NCBI GenBank assembly: GCA_052035915.1
Contig: JBPOHE010000060.1
Span: 1 to 15,195 of the forward strand
Direction: 5' to 3'
DNA length: 15,195 nt
DNA from: JBPOHE01 sp052035915
Lineage (GTDB): Bacteria > Pseudomonadota > Gammaproteobacteria > Chromatiales > Chromatiaceae
The notes under the pieces are model-generated. The model ran no database searches, was not told the origin of the DNA, and worked only from the letters and a program-made list of their open reading frames with translations. The translations under genes and the position numbers were made by a program. This document shows positions 1 to 7,407 of the stretch, one piece after another (position 1 is the stretch's first letter; each line of letters opens with the position of its first letter).

Positions 1-98
1 TCTATGAGAATAAGACATTCGAGCAGGTAAAAAAGTGTTTCTTCAACTTCCTCGATAACCAAGTTTTCAATTTCGGTAAGGTGAAGTGGTATATTTAG
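1..98 (+). pseudogene. C-terminal end of a transposase, partial at window edge
   Basis: The frame starting at base 3 is open from the window edge to a TAG at 96-98 and encodes about 31 residues ending in FGKVKWYI. The composition, with several Phe and Lys residues and an FFNFLDN-like segment, resembles the extreme C-terminus of DDE transposases of the IS630/Tc1 type. The DNA here is more AT-rich than the hydrogenase genes that follow, which fits a mobile element. The catalytic core lies outside the window, so it cannot be said whether the gene is intact. It does not look like the missing end of the remnant near 12 kb. The family assignment is tentative. Confidence 0.45.
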
Positions 99-230
99 AG
101 TTCCATGTCCCAGGTAGGTTTGCTATATTATCGCCTATTGGGATAGGCTCTAAGACATTACGGATAAGTCATGGTTATTATTCGCCATGGACGCATAAAG
201 AATATTCGCATCGATCCCCAAGCGGACAAG

Positions 231-743
231 TCAATCACCGACTCCAGGATCCGTTATCTTCCTCGGAGAAAGGGCTTCCGCAGCACGCCAGCATTCCACC
301 AGGGCCAGTATGAATTCGGCCGCGACCGGTACGATTGGGGCCAGGACGGGGCTGGGTTGGGTACCCCAGTCCAGGCTCGCCGGCTCGATAGCCAGTAAGG
401 CCCGTCGGCTTGGAAGGTCGCCGTTGAGGCGGGCCATGTCCATCAGATCGGACAATCCGAGTTCGTGAACCGATCGTATCCCACGGCTCAAATAGGCATC
501 CATGGCCTCTCCCGCGAAACAGCGCATGGTCCCGGGGGGAGATCCCAAGCGGGCGGCATCGACCAGGATAAGCCCCTCATGAGTTCCCAGTGCCTCAGCC
601 AGGGTAAAACTCAATGTCCCCCCATCCATGGCGACGAGCCCCTGGAGAGGCCTGCTGCCCCCCTGTAGATGATGCACGACGTGCACACCTATCCCCTCAT
701 CCGTTAGCAGGGTGTTACCGATTCCAAGTACGAGCGTTGACAA
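231..743 (-). CDS. hupD: [NiFe]-hydrogenase maturation endopeptidase (HupD/HyaD/HybD type, peptidase M52)
   Basis: This nickel-dependent cytoplasmic protease removes the C-terminal peptide of the hydrogenase large subunit once the NiFe centre is inserted. The 170-residue product opens with a beta strand and GIGN (residues 7-10), followed by TDEGIG. The three nickel-sensing residues known from E. coli HybD fall at the same numbers: Glu16, Asp62 and His93 (in SVHELGL). Length is normal for the family. The start is TTG at 743: an in-frame TAG lies two codons upstream, and a GAGAGGA ribosome binding site sits 6 nt before it. The gene is divergent from hypC across 94 bp, so the two sides probably share a control region. 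No hydrogenase structural gene lies next to it here; the large-subunit partner must be elsewhere. The choice among hupD, hyaD and hybD as a symbol is by family only. Confidence 0.9.
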   Translation of the reverse strand: MSTLVLGIGNTLLTDEGIGVHVVHHLQGGSRPLQGLVAMDGGTLSFTLAEALGTHEGLILVDAARLGSPPGTMRCFAGEAMDAYLSRGIRSVHELGLSDLMDMARLNGDLPSRRALLAIEPASLDWGTQPSPVLAPIVPVAAEFILALVECWRAAEALSPRKITDPGVGD

Positions 744-749
744 TGGCTA

Positions 750-756
750 TCCTCTC
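750..756 (-). promoter_or_regulatory. Ribosome binding site fixing the TTG start of the hydrogenase protease
   Basis: On the minus strand GAGAGGA lies 6 nt before the TTG at 743. Together with the in-frame TAG at 749-747 this leaves TTG as the only start that preserves the N-terminal GIGN motif. Confidence 0.75.
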
Positions 757-837
757 GTGAGATTGAAGAAAGAATTTCCTGTCCAACCGGCCCCCTTCCC
801 CATCCACTCCAAAATGAGGCAGACCTGAGGTATCGCT

Positions 838-1074
838 ATGTGTCTCGGCATTCCAATGGAGATTTTCGAGATCGAGGGTTACATGGCCCGCTGCCGGGCG
901 AAGGGCGTGGAGCGGGATGTCAGTCTCTTCATGCTGCAACACGAGGAATTGCAACCCGGGGATCATGTGGTGGTGCATGTCGGTTATGCGATCCAAAAGC
1001 TGACGGCCCAGGAAGCCCGCTCCACCTGGGAGATCTATGATCAAATCCTGCAGGCCTCGACGCCCGATGCATGA
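838..1074 (+). CDS. hypC: Hydrogenase maturation factor HypC
   Basis: HypC is a small chaperone that works with HypD to carry the Fe(CN)2CO group and deliver it to the hydrogenase large subunit. The 78-residue protein begins MCLGIPMEI; Cys2, exposed after Met removal, is the essential iron ligand of the family. The beta-barrel core with GDHVVVHVGYAI matches HypC/HybG. The length is slightly below that of E. coli HypC (90 aa) but normal. TGAGG at 826-830 sits 7 nt before the ATG. The 3' end overlaps the hypA start by 8 bp (ATGCATGA), implying translational coupling. It is the first gene of the hypCABDE set, transcribed away from the protease gene. Confidence 0.93.
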   Translation: MCLGIPMEIFEIEGYMARCRAKGVERDVSLFMLQHEELQPGDHVVVHVGYAIQKLTAQEARSTWEIYDQILQASTPDA

Positions 1075-1448
1075 GTTGTCGATCTGTCAAGCTTTGCTAA
1101 GACAAGTGGAGGACATCGCCAGACGGGAGGGAGCCGACAGGGTCACGAAAATTATACTCCGAGTCGGCCCTCTCGGCGGCGTGGAGCCCCAACTCCTGCA
1201 ACAGGCCTTCGGCTTCGCCCGGGTCGGCACCCTGGCCGCCGAAGCCGAGTTGAGCATTGAAGAGGCCGAGATCCTGGTGCACTGTCTCGATTGCGAGGCC
1301 GAGGGACAGGCATTAGCCAATCGCCTGCTGTGTCCGGTTTGCGGAAGCTATCGGACCAGGCTTCTGCGGGGCGACGAACTCATCCTCGCCAGCCTCGAAC
1401 TGACTCGCACGACTCGCGATTTATTAACAGATTCTGAGGGTTATGAGC

Positions 1449-1456
<8 letters not shown>
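1067..1456 (+). CDS. hypA: Hydrogenase nickel incorporation protein HypA
   Basis: HypA is the zinc-containing nickel metallochaperone that, with HypB, inserts Ni into the hydrogenase large subunit. The 129-residue product starts MHELSICQAL; His2 is the nickel ligand and Glu3 is also conserved. Two CxxC pairs, Cys73/Cys76 and Cys89/Cys92, form the structural zinc site. The reading frame is open further upstream to an ATG at 1037, but the family's invariant MHEL start places the real start at 1067. That start overlaps the end of hypC by 8 bp. The 3' end overlaps hypB by 8 bp if hypB begins at 1449 (ATGTGTGA), the same arrangement as at the upstream junction. Confidence 0.93.
1436..1440 (+). promoter_or_regulatory. 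Ribosome binding site for hypB
   Basis: GAGGG inside the end of hypA lies 8 nt before ATG 1449 but only 2 nt before ATG 1443. This favours 1449 as the hypB start. Confidence 0.6.
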
Positions 1457-2255
<799 letters not shown>

Positions 2256-2259
2256 AAGC

Positions 2260-3369
2260 ATGGATTCTCAGGCCGGCTTTTGGTTGGAAAAGATTCGTGG
2301 TCTCCCCATGCGGGAGCCGATGCGGATCATGAACGTCTGCGGCGGTCATGAGCGTTCCATCACCATGGCCGGATTGCGCGCCGCCCTCCCCGCTTCCATC
2401 GAACTCATCCCTGGTCCCGGCTGCCCGGTCTGTATCTGTCCCGAGGAAGACATTTACGCCGCGATACAACTCGCCCTCAAGGAGGATATTGTGCTGCTCG
2501 CCTTTGGCGACATGTTGCGGGTCCCGGTGAATGTCCCCAAGGGACAGATACGTTCCCTCGCCCAGGCCCATGGCGCCGGCGCGGACGTGCGGCCGATCGC
2601 CTCGCCGGTCGAGGCTTTGAAACTCGCCACAGCCTATCCGGACAAGACCTGGGTCTTCTTCGCCACGGGTTTCGAGACGACCACCGCCCCGGTGGCGGCG
2701 CTCTTGGATCAAGGAATACCGGAGAACCTGCAAATCCTTCTCTCCGGTCGCCTGACCTGGCCGGCCGTGGCCATGCTCCTGGAATCCGACACCCCCGGCT
2801 TCGAGGCCCTCATCGCCCCCGGCCATGTCGCTACGGTCATGGGACCGGAAGAGTGGCAATTCGTGGTGGAGCAACATCGGCTCCCCGCCGCCGTGGCCGG
2901 CTTCACCCCGGAAAGCCTGCTTGCCGCCATCTATTCGGTACTCCGGCAAAAACAGGAACAACGGTATTTTCTCGACAATTGCTACCCGGAGGCCGTGCAT
3001 CCGGGCGGCAATCCCTCGGCCCGCGCCCAACTGGCCGCCACCATGGACATCAAGGAGGCCAACTGGCGAGGTGTCGGTACCATTCCCAACTCCGGCTTCA
3101 GCCTGCGTCCGGAATTCGCCAATCGTGACGCCCGGATAAGGTTTGACCGACAACTGCTTGAATTATCCTCTGATCGCCCCCGTGCTGGGGCCATGCCGCC
3201 AGGTTGCGACTGCGCCAAAGTGGTGCTCGGCAAGATCCCACCCAATCAGTGCCGACTCTATGGCACCGCATGCACGCCCAGGGACCCGGTCGGACCCTGC
3301 ATGGTTTCAGACGAAGGCGCCTGCCGGATCTGGTGGTCCGGTGGGGTGCGCGAGCGTCTGGCCTCCTGA
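2260..3369 (+). CDS. hypD: Hydrogenase maturation protein HypD
   Basis: HypD is the [4Fe-4S] scaffold on which, with HypC and HypE, the Fe(CN)2CO unit is assembled. The 369-residue protein shows the family's metal motifs: CGGH at residues 27-30, PGPGCPVC with Cys55 and Cys58, FGDMLRVP near 82-89, and a C-terminal cysteine cluster (Cys316, Cys318, Cys331, Cys338, Cys347, Cys355) around the iron-sulfur site. GFETT at 137-141 is also conserved. The frame continues upstream within hypB, but the ATG at 2260, 4 bp after the hypB stop, gives the normal N-terminus and length. The ribosome binding site is weak, so translation may depend on coupling to hypB. Confidence 0.94.
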   Translation: MDSQAGFWLEKIRGLPMREPMRIMNVCGGHERSITMAGLRAALPASIELIPGPGCPVCICPEEDIYAAIQLALKEDIVLLAFGDMLRVPVNVPKGQIRSLAQAHGAGADVRPIASPVEALKLATAYPDKTWVFFATGFETTTAPVAALLDQGIPENLQILLSGRLTWPAVAMLLESDTPGFEALIAPGHVATVMGPEEWQFVVEQHRLPAAVAGFTPESLLAAIYSVLRQKQEQRYFLDNCYPEAVHPGGNPSARAQLAATMDIKEANWRGVGTIPNSGFSLRPEFANRDARIRFDRQLLELSSDRPRAGAMPPGCDCAKVVLGKIPPNQCRLYGTACTPRDPVGPCMVSDEGACRIWWSGGVRERLAS

Positions 3370-3393
3370 CAACCCCACCGCGACAACAAGCCC

Positions 3394-4401
3394 ATGCTAC
3401 AGGACAGCCACATCGCCCTGGCCCACGGCAACGGCGGACGCTACATGCGCGAACTCATCGAGGAGATCTTTGTCCGTCACCTGGGCAATGGGAATCTCGA
3501 TGTTCACCTGGACGCCGCCCCGATTCCCGCCTTGTCGGGGGAACTCATGGTGACCACCGACGGCTTCACCGTGAAACCCCTGGAATTTCCCGGTGGCGAC
3601 ATCGGCTCCCTGGCGGTGCATGGGACCGTGAACGATCTGGCGGTCTCCGGCGCCACCCCCTGGTATCTGACCCTCAACGCTTTCATCGAAGAAGGCTTGG
3701 AGATCGCCCGTCTGGATCGGCTCGTCGCCTCCATGGCCCGGGCGGCACGGGAGGCCGGGGTGTGCATCCTGGCTGGAGATACCAAAGTAGTGGCGCGGGG
3801 AGAGGGTGGCGGCCTCTATCTGGCCACGACCGGCATCGGCGTCCGTCCATTCGGGTTGCGCTTGGGCATGGAGGCCATCCGCCCGGGCGATTGTCTCCTG
3901 GCCAGCGGATCCATGGGGGATCACGGTATCGCGGTGATGTTGGCGCGGGAGGAGTTCGGCCTCCGCGGCGATCTGGCTTCCGATGCCGGCAGCGTCCTCA
4001 ACCTCACTCAAGCTCTGTTGCCCTTCTCCGGGCTCAGATTCATGCGCGATCCCACCCGGGGTGGCCTGGCGACCGTCGCCCAGGAGATCGCCAAGTCCAG
4101 TGGCCTCAGGTTGAGGCTGCGCGAGACGGCTATTCCGGTGCGGGATCAGGCCCGCGCCGTGTGTGAGATTCTGGGCTATGACCCTTTGTATCTCGCCTGC
4201 GAGGGGAAGGTCATCGCTGTCATCGCGCCCGAGCAGGCCGAGACGGCGTTGGCCTCCTGGCGTTCCCTGCCCAATGGAGCCGAGGCGGCCATCATCGGTG
4301 TGGTAGAGGCCGGCGATCCCCTGGTGATTCTGGAAACCGAGCTTGGCGGGGCGCGAATCCTCGAGGAACTGGAAGAGGATCCCCTGCCGAGGATCTGTTG
4401 A
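3394..4401 (+). CDS. hypE: Carbamoyl dehydratase HypE
   Basis: HypE is an AIR-synthase (PurM)-like ATPase that dehydrates the carbamoyl group on its C-terminal cysteine to a thiocyanate and passes the cyanide to the HypCD complex. The 335-residue product has AHGNGGR near residue 10, the ATP-site motifs VHGTVNDLAVSGA and LAGDTKVV, FMRDPTRGGLATV in the second half, and the diagnostic C-terminal tail PRIC ending in Cys335. It follows hypD after 24 bp and ends the cluster, 16 bp before the convergent sppA gene. No strong ribosome binding site precedes its ATG. HypF, the carbamoyltransferase that loads HypE, is not in the window. Confidence 0.95.
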   Translation: MLQDSHIALAHGNGGRYMRELIEEIFVRHLGNGNLDVHLDAAPIPALSGELMVTTDGFTVKPLEFPGGDIGSLAVHGTVNDLAVSGATPWYLTLNAFIEEGLEIARLDRLVASMARAAREAGVCILAGDTKVVARGEGGGLYLATTGIGVRPFGLRLGMEAIRPGDCLLASGSMGDHGIAVMLAREEFGLRGDLASDAGSVLNLTQALLPFSGLRFMRDPTRGGLATVAQEIAKSSGLRLRLRETAIPVRDQARAVCEILGYDPLYLACEGKVIAVIAPEQAETALASWRSLPNGAEAAIIGVVEAGDPLVILETELGGARILEELEEDPLPRIC

Positions 4402-4417
4402 AAGCCCTAACCTGGGT

Positions 4418-5404
4418 TCAATACCTGGGGAAGGATTCGCCGATGCCCCCGAGTCCCAAGGACTGCGTCAGGCCGGCCCCGAAGCGTTCCGCCAGACGAC
4501 TCAAGAGATCATCCTTGCGGGTGAAGTCGACGATCTCCTCGGCCCCGACCAGCTCCCGGGCCACATAACTCGAACTGCCCAGCCCGTCGATCAATCCCAG
4601 TTTGAGGGCGGTCTCGCCGCTCCAGAACAAGCCGGAAAACAGCTCCGGAGCTTCCTGCAATTTCGCCCCTCGGCCCTCCTTCACCTTCCCGATGAACTGC
4701 TGATGCAGTTCTTGTAGGATTCCCTGGATATAGGTTCGGTCCTGTTCCTGCAATGGCGAGAATGGATCGAGGATCCCCTTGCGCTCCCCGGCGGTGAGGA
4801 GACGACGTTCCACTCCCAGGTGTTTCATGGTGTCGACGAAACCGAAGCCGTCCATGCGTACCCCGATGGACCCCAGGAGGCTCGCCCGATCGGCATAAAT
4901 CTTGTCGGCGGCGACCGCCACGTAATAGCCGCCGCTGGCACAGACATCGACCAGCACCGCATAAACGGGGAGCTGATGCTTCTTTTTCAGCCGCCGCACC
5001 TCGTCATTGATATATCCCGCCTGCACCGGACTCCCACCCGGACTATTGATCCGCAAGATTACGGCCTTGGTGTGACTGTCTTCAAAGGCCTCACGCAGGC
5101 CGCTGATCACCTTGTCGGCGCCGGCTTCCGCGCCCGGGGCGATGATCCCCTTGATCTCCACCAGCGCCGTATGGTCTTTGCCCCTCCGGGCCGTTTTCAG
5201 GATATCCTCGGAAACGAGCAGCGCCAGAACGACGAAGAGATAGAGGAAGGTAAGCAGCTTGAAGGCGATACCCCAACGCCGGGAACGTCTGGATTCCTGC
5301 ACCGAGGCCAGCATCGCCTTTTCAATCAAAAGGCGTTCCCAGGCCATTGTCTCACCAGGACTTTTTTCGGCAACAGCCGACTCGTTGGCAGTAGGCTCGG
5401 TCAT
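4418..5404 (-). CDS. sppA: Signal peptide peptidase SppA, short form (peptidase S49)
   Basis: This is a membrane-anchored Ser/Lys protease of the SppA36 class that degrades cleaved signal peptides and other membrane-embedded peptides. The 328-residue protein has a polar N-terminus, one transmembrane segment at about residues 45-64, and then a single S49 domain facing the periplasm. NSPGGSP is at 120-126. The nucleophile is Ser157 in VCASGGYYVA, and the general base is most likely Lys209 in AGERKGILDPFSPL. GSIGVR at 178-183 is also conserved. The length fits the single-domain form rather than the roughly 600-residue double form of E. coli. The start at 5404 has only a distant GAGG upstream, and an internal Met20 is possible. 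It is convergent with hypE and divergent from the receiver-domain gene. Confidence 0.9.
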   Translation of the reverse strand: MTEPTANESAVAEKSPGETMAWERLLIEKAMLASVQESRRSRRWGIAFKLLTFLYLFVVLALLVSEDILKTARRGKDHTALVEIKGIIAPGAEAGADKVISGLREAFEDSHTKAVILRINSPGGSPVQAGYINDEVRRLKKKHQLPVYAVLVDVCASGGYYVAVAADKIYADRASLLGSIGVRMDGFGFVDTMKHLGVERRLLTAGERKGILDPFSPLQEQDRTYIQGILQELHQQFIGKVKEGRGAKLQEAPELFSGLFWSGETALKLGLIDGLGSSSYVARELVGAEEIVDFTRKDDLLSRLAERFGAGLTQSLGLGGIGESFPRY

Positions 5405-5649
5405 TGATCGTCTTTGGCCTCATCCATTTTCGACCCATGAAGTCTAAGGCGGGATTATAGCGGTCATGATTTCCATTGTGCCGCATCGCCATGGCCAAAC
5501 CGCGAATAGATTCCAAGACTCATACCGCTTACGAATACATTCCAGGCTTCCGAGCCGGCGGACATGAGTGACGGCCTCGAATCGAAGAGCCATCAGGGAT
5601 GGCCATGAGCGCTCGGTGCTCCGGGCATCGACCAGAAATAGCCATTTTC

Positions 5650-5708
5650 TGTTCTTCTAATGAGAACAATTCGTCATCACAAAGGCCATTGTTCTCCAAT
5701 AGAGAACG
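5650..5708 (+). repeat. Paired-dyad repeat, copy 1
   Basis: Two inverted repeats lie 40 bp apart: TGTTCT (5650-5655) with AGAACA (5663-5668), and TGTTCT (5690-5695) with AGAACG (5703-5708), each with a 7-nt centre. The inner arms also pair with each other as AGAACAAT (5663-5670) and ATTGTTCT (5688-5695). A second copy with the same layout and orientation lies at 7251-7310. CGT and GGCC between the dyads, and a TTTTC run just upstream, are shared. I do not recognise it as a named family. It could be a REP/MITE-like dispersed repeat or a protein-binding site. Confidence 0.75.
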
Positions 5709-5828
5709 GAGAATCGGCTAAACACGCCCGGGCCCGGAAACCTTGGATGAGATACATCGCTCATCAGATCAAATAAAGCGGCGTTTCGGGGGCTCGGTTT
5801 CCTCGCCGCCAGAGGGGTTTGTGGATCG

Positions 5829-5854
5829 CCCGCTCTGGTCCTGACGGGTTTTTT
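5829..5854 (+). terminator. Terminator-like hairpin upstream of the receiver-domain gene
   Basis: CCCG (5829-5832) pairs with CGGG (5845-5848), with a possible extra TC/GA pairing inside, followed directly by T6 (5849-5854). The stem is short. It reads on the plus strand where no coding gene precedes it, so it could end a small transcript or attenuate the leader of the next gene. Confidence 0.35.
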
Positions 5855-5989
5855 CGATAGACTTTAACCCAGGCATGGATATAGATTTTGAAAATAACGC
5901 CGACACGGCATCGGGCAAGGGAAGAACCCGGGCATAACTCCGGATATTTCTTCATTTTTCGCTAATGTTGCAGAAGGATACCCTCAGCA

Positions 5990-7096
5990 ATGTCCAAACA
6001 ATCCGCTCTCCTCGTCGACGATTCCAGGTCGGCCCGTTTCTATCTTCGTAATCTGCTCAGGCAGATGGATATCGAGGTGCTCATGGCGGAATCCGGGGAA
6101 CAGGCCCTGGAGATGCTGAAAGACCAGCGCCCGGATATCATCTTCATGGATCACCTGATGCCGGGGATCGACGGTTTCGAGACCACGCAGGCCATCAAGC
6201 GCAATCCCGCCACCAGCCATATCCCGGTGGTGATGTGTACCTCCAACGAGGGGCCGGACTATATCCGCGAGGCGAGGTCGATCGGCGCTATCGACATCCT
6301 GCCGAAACCGCCGACCGAGTCCAAGTTGCATCAGATCTTCGACCAGGTCGGGCAGTGGCAGCGCGCCGCCCAGGCCGCTCCGTCCGCCCCGGCGCCAGCG
6401 GCCGTCCCCGCTTCCATCAGCGACGACAAGATCCGCGGCCTCGCCCGGGCCGTGGCCCAGGAGGTCCTGGAGACGGCCTTGGATGCCGGGGTGCGGCGGG
6501 TATTGGCCGGCCTTTGGGGCGATATGAAGACGGAATTGCAGCAGGCGGCCTCGGCTTCGGCCAACGAGGCGGCGGAGAAAGCCGCCTCGGCCCTGATCGA
6601 AAACGCCCGCGCCACTATCCGCAACCAGGTGCTGGGTCAGCTCAGAACGGATCTGGACGCGGTCATCCACCGCATCCACAGCGAGACCCAGGCCAAGACC
6701 ACGGCCCTGATCGATGTCCAGGTGGGCGAAGTCTCCACCAAGCTGCGTCATGGTATGGACGAACAGCTCTCCCGTCTGCGCAGCGAGGTCGAGAGCGGTC
6801 GTCAGCAATGGCTGCGGGAGGTGGACGAGCGCGTCAAGCATGTGGCCCAGGCCACGGCGGCGTCCATGATCGACCAGACGGCTGAGAGCCTGAGTTCCAG
6901 GATGGCGAAGGACACCAGCTCGGTCGCCCATGCCGGACGGGAATCCGCCGTGCATATCGCCCGGGAAACGGTGGCCGAGGCGATGCAGACCACCACCGCC
7001 GCCATCGAGCAACTCAAGGGTCAAGTGAAGCTTTTTGCCGCCGCCGCCGCCGGGGCGGGCATCCTGGCTGCGGTCGTCCTGTTCCTGCTCAAATAA
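5990..7096 (+). CDS. Response-regulator receiver domain fused to a helical region and a C-terminal membrane anchor
   Basis: Residues 1-120 are a CheY-like receiver domain with the full active site: Asp10/Asp11, phosphoacceptor Asp54 (FMDHLMPGIDG), Thr84 and Lys106 followed by Pro. An Ala/Pro linker (about 125-142) leads to roughly 200 residues of mostly helical, Ala/Glu/Arg-rich sequence with coiled-coil character (145-345). The protein ends in a hydrophobic segment at about 348-367, closing LFLLK at residue 368. There is no DNA-binding, GGDEF, EAL or kinase domain, so output is probably through protein-protein contacts at the membrane. A tail-anchored receiver is unusual. The helical part loosely recalls chemoreceptor signalling helices, but no chemoreceptor motif was seen. 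AGAAGGA about 10 nt upstream supports the ATG. No kinase gene is adjacent. Function is unknown beyond phospho-signalling. Confidence 0.85.
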   Translation: MSKQSALLVDDSRSARFYLRNLLRQMDIEVLMAESGEQALEMLKDQRPDIIFMDHLMPGIDGFETTQAIKRNPATSHIPVVMCTSNEGPDYIREARSIGAIDILPKPPTESKLHQIFDQVGQWQRAAQAAPSAPAPAAVPASISDDKIRGLARAVAQEVLETALDAGVRRVLAGLWGDMKTELQQAASASANEAAEKAASALIENARATIRNQVLGQLRTDLDAVIHRIHSETQAKTTALIDVQVGEVSTKLRHGMDEQLSRLRSEVESGRQQWLREVDERVKHVAQATAASMIDQTAESLSSRMAKDTSSVAHAGRESAVHIARETVAEAMQTTTAAIEQLKGQVKLFAAAAAGAGILAAVVLFLLK

Positions 7097-7108
7097 CCCT
7101 GGCCTGGT

Positions 7109-7128
7109 TGAGGGGGTATCCCCCCTCA
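7109..7128 (+). terminator. GC-rich hairpin after the receiver-domain gene
   Basis: TGAGGGGG (7109-7116) and CCCCCTCA (7121-7128) form a perfect 8-bp stem with a 4-nt loop, 12 bp after the stop codon. No T run follows, so it is a terminator candidate or 3'-end stabiliser rather than a classic intrinsic terminator. Confidence 0.5.
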
Positions 7129-7250
7129 TGACCGCAGGGCGGCGATCCCTCACCAAGCTCCGCCATAAGGCATACCTTTTTCGACCCAGGGTGGCCAGGC
7201 TACCGACCGTCCTTGTGTCCCTCGGGCCTGGGGGTGAAATCGGCTTTTTC

Positions 7251-7310
7251 TGTTCTCATTAAGAGAACAATACGTTGATTATTTGGCCCATTGTTCTTTG
7301 AAATAGAACG
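7251..7310 (+). repeat. Paired-dyad repeat, copy 2
   Basis: Same layout as the copy at 5650-5708. TGTTCT (7251-7256) pairs with AGAACA (7264-7269), and TGTTCT (7292-7297) pairs with AGAACG (7305-7310), each with a 7-nt centre and 41 bp between dyads. The inner arms AGAACAAT (7264-7271) and ATTGTTCT (7290-7297) are conserved. It lies between two convergent gene ends, which argues against a role as a promoter operator. Confidence 0.75.
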
Positions 7311-7340
7311 CTTTCAACCCATTTCCGCCCCAGGCCCGGA

Positions 7341-7371
7341 GGCGAAATCCAAGCCAAGCCGTGGTTTCGCC
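7341..7371 (-). terminator. Hairpin downstream of dcd
   Basis: GGCGAAA (7341-7347) and TTTCGCC (7365-7371) pair. The stem extends by CCA/TGG if one T is bulged. It starts 37 nt after the dcd stop on the minus strand. There is no T run, so its role as a terminator is only likely. Confidence 0.4.
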
Positions 7372-7407
7372 CTGGCTCCATGGCTTGCCGTCTGAGCTGG
7401 AACCGAC

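Larger units (their letters stand above)
5405..5989. other. Intergenic region between sppA and the receiver-domain gene
   Basis: These 585 bp between two divergent genes show no convincing coding sequence on either strand. They hold one copy of a paired-dyad repeat (5650-5708), a terminator-like hairpin with a T6 run (5829-5854) and the AGAAGGA ribosome binding site (about 5972-5979) of the following gene. No strong sigma-70 promoter could be picked by eye. Confidence 0.7.
7097..7407. other. Convergent intergenic region between the receiver-domain gene and dcd
   Basis: These 311 bp carry no convincing gene. They contain a GC-rich hairpin just after the receiver-domain gene, the second paired-dyad repeat and a hairpin just after dcd. 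Both flanking genes end here, so promoter function is not expected. Confidence 0.65.

Noticed and set aside
3..98. The transposase tail at the window start being the lost end of the remnant at 12 kb
   Set aside because: The tail's composition and ending do not resemble the C-terminus expected for that IS630 subgroup, and it is about 12 kb away.
5650..5708. LexA-type SOS box
   Set aside because: Bacillus-type boxes read GAAC-N4-GTTC; here the arms are in the opposite order with 7-nt centres, and the second copy is not in a promoter region.
5764..5955. 63-codon minus-strand frame in the sppA/receiver spacer
   Set aside because: No ribosome binding site of note, no recognisable domain, and unsupported by its neighbours; treated as chance.
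5984..7156. Long minus-strand open frame opposite the receiver-domain gene (390 codons)
   Set aside because: It is antisense to a well-supported CheY-like protein and its Gly/His/Arg/Leu-rich translation has no domain signature, as expected for a frame shadow in GC-rich DNA.
5646..7320. CRISPR-like array from the repeated GTTCT/AGAAC arms
   Set aside because: Only two copies 1.6 kb apart, with internal dyads and no spacer series or cas genes.
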